Shown: positions 7,083 to 11,318 of the stretch, piece after piece
Position numbering within the stretch: the first letter of the stretch is position 1
Layout: each line of letters begins with the position of its first letter
Origin: JBCBSS01 sp039819065
GTDB taxonomy: Bacteria; Bacteroidota; Bacteroidia; Cytophagales; Cyclobacteriaceae
Direction: 5' to 3'
Length of the DNA: 11,318 nucleotides
Assembly (NCBI GenBank): GCA_039819065.1
Contig: JBCBSS010000198.1
Location: 1-11,318, forward strand
Made by a program: the position numbers and the translations under genes
Notes under the pieces: generated by a model
Told to the model about the DNA's origin: nothing
What the model saw: only the letters and a program-made list of their open reading frames with translations
Database searches by the model: none

Positions 7083-8210
7083 TCAGTTCAGCTTGTACCT
7101 TATTCCTGCTGAAAGGCCATATGAGCTAGTATTATCTTGAAACACAAATATTTCCCTACCAGAACCATAAAACGATTCTAATTGCAACCCAACCTTGTTA
7201 GAAATTCGATAATCTGCGCCTACGTTGACTCCAATAAGTTGTATACGCTCGTTGGCTAAAACCAGAACATCTGAGAACTCTGATTCTGTGAATGTTAAAA
7301 GATCAAGTGAAAGCCCTACTCTAAGATTTAGGTTGTGCTTTTGACTCAGAGGCAGTGAAAAGTAGGTCGCAATTCTAGTGGCAAACACATCATAGTTTTT
7401 CTGAGTATCGTCTTCAAGAAAATCCTCTGGATATGCATCAAGAAAGTCAATGTCAAAATTGTAGCCCTTGAAGGTAAGCATGATACCTGTTGTAACTTTT
7501 CTTTCGCTGACAACAGAAAGGTCAAGACCCGCATAAGGATATGAGTTACCGGCATTTATTGTAGTACTGAGCTCTCTATCTGGTTTAATACGAATATTAT
7601 AGTTATCATATCCAAACCCTCCAATCAGGTTCAGAACAACCCCTTTTTCTGGCTTATACTTTACCTCTACAAATTCACTGGGCATGACGCATGCATTATA
7701 GGCCGATACAACATTGGATAGTCTAAATCTGGTATAAGTAGCTTTTTGAATAACATTCTCCAAGCCCCCACAATCGCTGAAGTAGTTTTTTAAAAACTGC
7801 TTAGTGTTCTCTTTTGGAACGTAAGTATATTGTTCGTCTCCAGTCTTCAGAAAGTATTGAATTTCACCTGATTCAGTGACAGTTTCATAAAGGGATATAT
7901 AACCAATCAAGTTTGTTTTTAGAAAGATTCGTTTGCTATTCAGTGTTGTGGAGTGGTAAGAACCGTAGTTATGAGAGTACAACTTTACCTGAGATGGGTT
8001 CAAGGTAACAAACTCGGCGCCTTCTACATCATGCAGTTTATAAGTAACAAGAGACTGGTTCTCATATTTGTAACCGGATTTGATAATCACATCCAGCGTG
8101 TCACCATTGGTTTTTACCAGTTTACCTTTGTACTTATAAATCTGCGCGGATAGGGGGTTGAAGAAAGTGGTAATTGCAGTAATTAAGATCAATCGTTTGA
8201 TAGCTTTCAT
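7083..8210 (-). CDS. Secreted/outer-membrane beta-barrel protein with N-terminal GDTL-type domain
   Basis: A 375-residue protein starting at ATG 8210 on the minus strand. It has a type I signal peptide (MKAIKRLILITAITTFFNPLSA, cleaved before Gln23). An N-terminal soluble segment of about 80 residues contains the pattern KGKLVKTNGDTLDVII and then a VTLNPSQVKLY strand; such a GDT-containing module is common in front of small barrels in Bacteroidota. A linking helical part has two cysteines (FSDCGG and YNACVMP), followed from about residue 190 by alternating amphipathic strands typical of an 8- to 10-stranded barrel, ending SYGLSAGIRYKLN. Function is unknown; porin-like, surface-sensing and structural roles are all possible. 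It is transcribed alone, convergent with the kinase and divergent from the TonB-dependent receptor, so it could share regulation with the latter through the 242-bp intergenic region. Confidence 0.75.
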   Translation of the reverse strand: MKAIKRLILITAITTFFNPLSAQIYKYKGKLVKTNGDTLDVIIKSGYKYENQSLVTYKLHDVEGAEFVTLNPSQVKLYSHNYGSYHSTTLNSKRIFLKTNLIGYISLYETVTESGEIQYFLKTGDEQYTYVPKENTKQFLKNYFSDCGGLENVIQKATYTRFRLSNVVSAYNACVMPSEFVEVKYKPEKGVVLNLIGGFGYDNYNIRIKPDRELSTTINAGNSYPYAGLDLSVVSERKVTTGIMLTFKGYNFDIDFLDAYPEDFLEDDTQKNYDVFATRIATYFSLPLSQKHNLNLRVGLSLDLLTFTESEFSDVLVLANERIQLIGVNVGADYRISNKVGLQLESFYGSGREIFVFQDNTSSYGLSAGIRYKLN

Positions 8211-8241
8211 TCTTGTTCTTTAGTTGTGTTGCTTTTAGACG

Positions 8242-8249
8242 TAAATATA
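8242..8249 (-). promoter_or_regulatory. Possible -7 element for the minus-strand barrel gene
   Basis: On the minus strand this reads TATATTTA, 7 of 8 matches to the Bacteroidota -7 consensus TAnnTTTG, 31 bp upstream of the ATG at 8210. No TTTG is found at the expected -33 spacing; a 12-bp palindrome occupies that place instead. Confidence 0.25.
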
Positions 8250-8264
8250 GTAGTTGATTCCACA

Positions 8265-8276
8265 CATAGGCCTATG
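8265..8276. promoter_or_regulatory. 12-bp perfect palindrome, candidate operator in the divergent intergenic region
   Basis: The sequence cataggcctatg equals its own reverse complement. It lies 15 bp upstream (on the minus strand) of the -7-like element at 8242-8249, covering the position of a -33 box, so a dimeric regulator bound here could control the barrel gene and possibly the receptor 176 bp away. The remaining intergenic sequence up to 8452 shows a 6-bp hairpin (ctgcca/tggcag, 8350-8365) whose right half overlaps a CATGTTTG -7-like string (8354-8361), but no good -33 partner. Confidence 0.3.
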
Positions 8277-8452
8277 AACACCAAATATTAAACAAAGAAT
8301 TTCAGGCTTTTACATGCAGACTAAAGCAATAGTTTACAGGTTGTATTTACTGCCATGTTTGGCAGGATATTCGTAAAAAAGGTTGGATAATGGAAACCCT
8401 TGGTTTGCTAATCAGTCTTTCTCCCAGACCTTAATTCAAACCCAGTGGAATA

Positions 8453-10792
8453 ATGAGAAAGATTTTTTTCCTGCTATCTATCAGTGCCCTATTCTATCAG
8501 GCACATGCACAAAGCCTTACCCAAACCATTAAAGGCAGGGTACTCGATGCACAATCAAGCACTCCGATAATCGGAGCAAACGTAGTGGTCATTAACAGCA
8601 ATCCCATCTTAGGGGGTACAACCGATTTAGAAGGGTACTTTAAAATCAAAAATGTTCCTATCGGCCGGCATAACATTCGTGTGAGTTACATCGGCTATGA
8701 GGATAAGATCATACCCGAGTTGCTAGTTGGTTCCGGGAAAGAGGTGGTTTTAAATGTTGACCTAACGGAATCTTTAATTGAGCTTGAAGACCTGGTCATC
8801 ACCGCAACACAAGAAAAAGGTGAGCCACTCAACGAAATGGCATCTGTAAGCGCTCTTTCCTTCAGTGTGGAACAGACTAGCAGGTATGCTGCCACTTTTG
8901 ATGACCCTGCACGCGCCGCATTGTCCTTCGCTGGTGTTACTGGTGGTGGGGATGATGCTTCTAATGAAATTGTAGTGAGAGGAAATTCTCCCAGAGGCAT
9001 TCTATGGAGATTGGAAGGTGTTGAAATACCCAATCCTAACCATTTCGCGGAAGTGGGTTCATCCGGTGGTATTGTAAGCATGTTGAGTGCTAATATGCTC
9101 AGTAATAGTGACTTTTTCACCGGAGCTTTCCCCGCTCAATATGGTAATGCTCTATCAGGCGTATTTGACATTAACTTAAGAAATGGCAATCATGATAAGA
9201 GAGAATACGCTTTACAGGCCGGATTATTAGGTCTTGCTGGTTCGGCAGAGGGGCCAATAGGAAAGTCCAGAGCTTCGTATCTGGTCAACTATCGCTACAG
9301 TACACTAGCGCTTTTCGATAATATCGGTGTAGAGGTAGTTGACCCACAGGAAGAAATCATATTTCAGGACCTTTCTTTTAAATTTCACATCCCGACTCAA
9401 AAAGCAGGAGCCTTTTCAATTTGGGGGCTCAGAGGGGATAGCGAGTACAATTACCTTGCTGACGAAGAGTTTGACCCATTTAATGAAAACAGCAGAAACA
9501 AACTGAACGTAGCGGGCCTCACTCACACGTTCTACCTTGACTCGGATACTTATTTGGAGTCCATATTCTCCTATAGTAGCAACAAGAATCTGTTTGAACT
9601 GGATTCTATGAGTGTATTTGTCGATGAGTTAGAAGAAGTTGAAAATACGGCGGCAAGAGCTTCATTTCTATTAAACAAAAAGTTTAACGCTAAAAATACC
9701 TTGAGAACTGGCGTGATCATCAGTAGACTTGGATTCGATCTGTTAGGTCGTTTTAGAAATGACAGTACCCAGCAATTTATTACGCTTTTGGACCAGAGAG
9801 GCAATACGAATTTCTATCAAGCTTATGGGCAATGGCAGCATAGGATAAACCAACAGCTTACATTGAATTCTGGCATTCATGCTAGCTATTTTGGGCTCAA
9901 CAACAACTATTCAATCGAGCCACGAGCAGGATTAAGATGGAATTTGGGCAATCAGCAAGTATTCAGTGCTGGATTCGGACTGCACAGTAGATTAGAGTCC
10001 ACTGCATTGTATTTAGCCCAAGAGCAAGCTGAAGATGGTTCTCTATCTTTACCCAATAAGGATCTTGAATTAACCAAATCACTTCATTTCGTACTTGGCT
10101 ACGAGAAAAAACTCAGGGAAGATCTTCGTTTAAAAACTGAGGTTTATTACCAACACCTATACAATGTGCCGGTCAGACCGATCACATCCACCAGACCATG
10201 GGAGCGTAGTTTCTCGGCACTAAATGAACGTGATGGGTATACAACGGATACTTTAGTGAATGAAGGAACCGGGCACAATTATGGTCTTGAATTGACACTA
10301 GAGAAGTTCTTTACCAACAATTACTATTTCGTAGCAACAAGCTCGCTTTACCAGTCTAAATACAAAGGCATTGATGGCATTCTCCGTAATACGAGGTTTA
10401 ATGGCAACTTCATTGCCAACCTGATCGTGGGTAAAGAATTCAAAGTGGGTAGAAATGATAACAACCTCATCGGCCTGAACGGACGGCTCATATGGGCAGG
10501 CGGCCAGCGTACGATTCCCATCGACCTGGAAGCTTCACGCACAGAAGGTAATCAGGTATTAGTTTGGGAACAGGCCTTCAAAGCACAATTACCTCACTAT
10601 TTCCGCATGGACATAGGAATAAGTTACAGAAAAAACAAACCTAACAGGGCATCCATTATCTCACTGAACGTTCAGAACTTCACAGGTAGGTACAATGTTT
10701 TTGACGAGTTCTATAGTAGTGGTGCCCAAAGAATCATAACCGACGAACAATTGGGGCTTTTCCCGAATTTAAGTTACCGCGTAGAGTTTTAG
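8453..10792 (+). CDS. TonB-dependent outer-membrane receptor with N-terminal carboxypeptidase-regulatory-like domain
   Basis: A 779-residue protein starting at ATG 8453 with signal peptide MRKIFFLLSISALFYQAHA, cleaved before Gln20. Domains in order: carboxypeptidase-regulatory-like about 26-106 (KGRVLDAQSSTPIIGANV, then DLEGYFKI and SYIGYED); a TonB-box-like stretch ELEDLVITATQ at 110-120; a plug domain about 128-240 with EIVVRGNSPRGILWRLEG and the plug-end motif FPAQYGNALSGVFDI; then a 22-strand-type barrel to the C-terminus, which ends in SYRVEF with the terminal Phe typical of BAM substrates. It would import a bulky ligand (siderophore, cofactor, oligosaccharide or peptide) across the outer membrane using TonB energy. 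No SusD-like lipoprotein follows, so it is not a standard SusCD pair. The DUF4249 lipoproteins 5.5 kb upstream are the nearest candidate partners. The substrate is not deducible. Confidence 0.92.
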   Translation: MRKIFFLLSISALFYQAHAQSLTQTIKGRVLDAQSSTPIIGANVVVINSNPILGGTTDLEGYFKIKNVPIGRHNIRVSYIGYEDKIIPELLVGSGKEVVLNVDLTESLIELEDLVITATQEKGEPLNEMASVSALSFSVEQTSRYAATFDDPARAALSFAGVTGGGDDASNEIVVRGNSPRGILWRLEGVEIPNPNHFAEVGSSGGIVSMLSANMLSNSDFFTGAFPAQYGNALSGVFDINLRNGNHDKREYALQAGLLGLAGSAEGPIGKSRASYLVNYRYSTLALFDNIGVEVVDPQEEIIFQDLSFKFHIPTQKAGAFSIWGLRGDSEYNYLADEEFDPFNENSRNKLNVAGLTHTFYLDSDTYLESIFSYSSNKNLFELDSMSVFVDELEEVENTAARASFLLNKKFNAKNTLRTGVIISRLGFDLLGRFRNDSTQQFITLLDQRGNTNFYQAYGQWQHRINQQLTLNSGIHASYFGLNNNYSIEPRAGLRWNLGNQQVFSAGFGLHSRLESTALYLAQEQAEDGSLSLPNKDLELTKSLHFVLGYEKKLREDLRLKTEVYYQHLYNVPVRPITSTRPWERSFSALNERDGYTTDTLVNEGTGHNYGLELTLEKFFTNNYYFVATSSLYQSKYKGIDGILRNTRFNGNFIANLIVGKEFKVGRNDNNLIGLNGRLIWAGGQRTIPIDLEASRTEGNQVLVWEQAFKAQLPHYFRMDIGISYRKNKPNRASIISLNVQNFTGRYNVFDEFYSSGAQRIITDEQLGLFPNLSYRVEF

Positions 10793-10796
10793 ATGG

Positions 10797-10832
10797 TACC
10801 ATATACTTTGGCAAGGATATCGCTATGTGGTA
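10797..10832. repeat. Inverted repeat overlapping the promoter of the last gene
   Basis: taccatata (10797-10805) pairs with tatgtggta (10824-10832) with one G-U wobble and an 18-nt loop. It begins 5 bp after the receptor stop and overlaps the first two bases of the -7 box of the next promoter. A shorter perfect palindrome, atggtaccat, lies at 10793-10802. It could act as a transcript-end hairpin for the receptor or as an operator for the downstream gene. Confidence 0.35.
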
Positions 10833-10838
10833 TATTTG
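10807..10838 (+). promoter_or_regulatory. Bacteroidota-type promoter (TTTG - 20 bp - TAnnTTTG)
   Basis: TTTG at 10807-10810 and TATATTTG at 10831-10838 match both boxes of the Bacteroidota housekeeping-sigma promoter exactly, with a 20-bp spacer inside the accepted 19-21 range. It is 28 bp upstream of the ATG at 10867 and predicts a leader of roughly 20 nt. It is the clearest promoter in the window and shows that the last gene is not only read through from the receptor. Confidence 0.65.
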
Positions 10839-10866
10839 AATAACAAGTTATAACCAAAGTTACGGT

Positions 10867-11318
10867 ATGAAAAGGCAAGTTTATTGGTTACTATCAGTAA
10901 CCCTAATTATGGTGACAAGTGGTCTGAAAGCTCAGCAGACTATTATGGATGTGATTGATCCTAACTATCAAAATCAAAAGCTACTGGAAACACAAGCTTA
11001 TGATGATATATTAGGAAGCCCCTATTTCGACGATGATTGGCATACAGGTACTATCGTTACAAATAATGATCAGAAGTTTGAGGATGTACAAATAAAATAT
11101 GATGCTTATGCCGATGAACTACTGGTAAAGCAGAAAAGCGGGAAAGAAATAGTGGTGAGCAAGAGTATGGTAAAATCGTTTTTTTACACAAAATCTGGTG
11201 ACAGCTATAAGTATCACTTTAAGCCCATAAAAAGTGGTAAAAAAGGCGGTAAGGAATTTCATCAAGTGCTTTATGAAGGTAAGCTTTCCCTATTGAAAAG
11301 ATTCAAGAAGGAAATTAA
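10867..11318 (+). CDS. Secreted protein of unknown function (3'-truncated by the window)
   Basis: The frame is open from ATG 10867 to the window end, giving 150 visible residues without a stop. It starts with a type I signal peptide (MKRQVYWLLSVTLIMVTSGLKA, cleaved before QQ). The mature part contains ILGSPYFDDDW (48-58), followed by TGTIVTNN, a VQIKYDAYADELLVK segment (74-88) and FHQVLYEGKLSLLKRF (131-146). The order 'GSPYF, dW, GTI, KYD-Y-dELLVK' resembles conserved hypothetical secreted proteins that I have a general memory of from Bacteroidota, but I cannot name a family. The absence of further hydrophobic segments in the visible part suggests a periplasmic or surface soluble protein. It lies 74 bp after the TonB-dependent receptor on the same strand with its own promoter, so it may be co-regulated with the receptor or independent. 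Confidence 0.75.
   Translation, partial: MKRQVYWLLSVTLIMVTSGLKAQQTIMDVIDPNYQNQKLLETQAYDDILGSPYFDDDWHTGTIVTNNDQKFEDVQIKYDAYADELLVKQKSGKEIVVSKSMVKSFFYTKSGDSYKYHFKPIKSGKKGGKEFHQVLYEGKLSLLKRFKKEI

Noticed and set aside
8695..9120. 141-codon open frame on the minus strand inside the TonB-dependent receptor
   Set aside because: It is antisense to the conserved regulatory-like and plug domains. It has no recognisable domain and its composition is that of a shadow frame.
8453..11318. A SusC/SusD polysaccharide-utilisation pair
   Set aside because: The receptor is shorter than typical SusC proteins, and the following gene is a non-lipoprotein unlike SusD. No glycoside hydrolases are present.
1..11318. 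tRNA, rRNA, CRISPR, insertion sequence or phage features
   Set aside because: No cloverleaf-like segments, regularly spaced repeats, transposase or integrase motifs were seen. Nearly all sequence is accounted for by envelope-protein genes and short spacers.

Overview
The window looks like a chromosomal segment from a member of the Bacteroidota, probably a marine or soil Cytophagales/Flavobacteriia-type organism. The phylum call is firm and the class call is a guess. It rests on the gene families present (two DUF4249 lipoproteins, a DUF5686 protein with an N-terminal carboxypeptidase-regulatory-like domain, a TonB-dependent receptor with the same kind of N-terminal domain, and a GAF histidine kinase of a type common in this phylum). 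It is also supported by start codons that mostly lack a Shine-Dalgarno sequence, and by one clear Bacteroidota-type promoter (TTTG, 20 bp spacer, TAnnTTTG).

Layout. At 2-793 (+) lies the 3' part of an IroE/Fes-like alpha/beta-hydrolase esterase whose start is outside the window. From 881 to 5508 (+) comes a probable operon: two tandem DUF4249 lipoproteins (881-1894 and 1916-2926) and a DUF5686 outer-membrane protein (3061-5508). A weak terminator-like hairpin at 5625-5648 separates this from a soluble GAF-domain sensor histidine kinase (5678-6919, +). The kinase converges on an outer-membrane beta-barrel protein on the minus strand (8210-7083), with a perfect 11-bp hairpin between the two genes. 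A 242-bp divergent intergenic region with a 12-bp palindrome leads to a TonB-dependent receptor (8453-10792, +). Last is a secreted protein of unknown function with its own promoter (10867 to window end, 3'-truncated).

How the genes may work together. Six of the eight genes carry a signal peptide or lipobox (the kinase does not, and the esterase N-terminus is missing), so this is an envelope-focused locus. DUF4249 lipoproteins are often encoded beside TonB-dependent receptors in Bacteroidota, so the lipoprotein pair, the DUF5686 protein and the nearby receptor may belong to one outer-membrane uptake or assembly function. No SusD-like partner, anti-sigma/sigma pair or response regulator is visible. 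The substrate cannot be read from the sequence, and an iron/siderophore link through the esterase is speculation. I see no tRNA, rRNA, CRISPR array, insertion sequence or phage gene.
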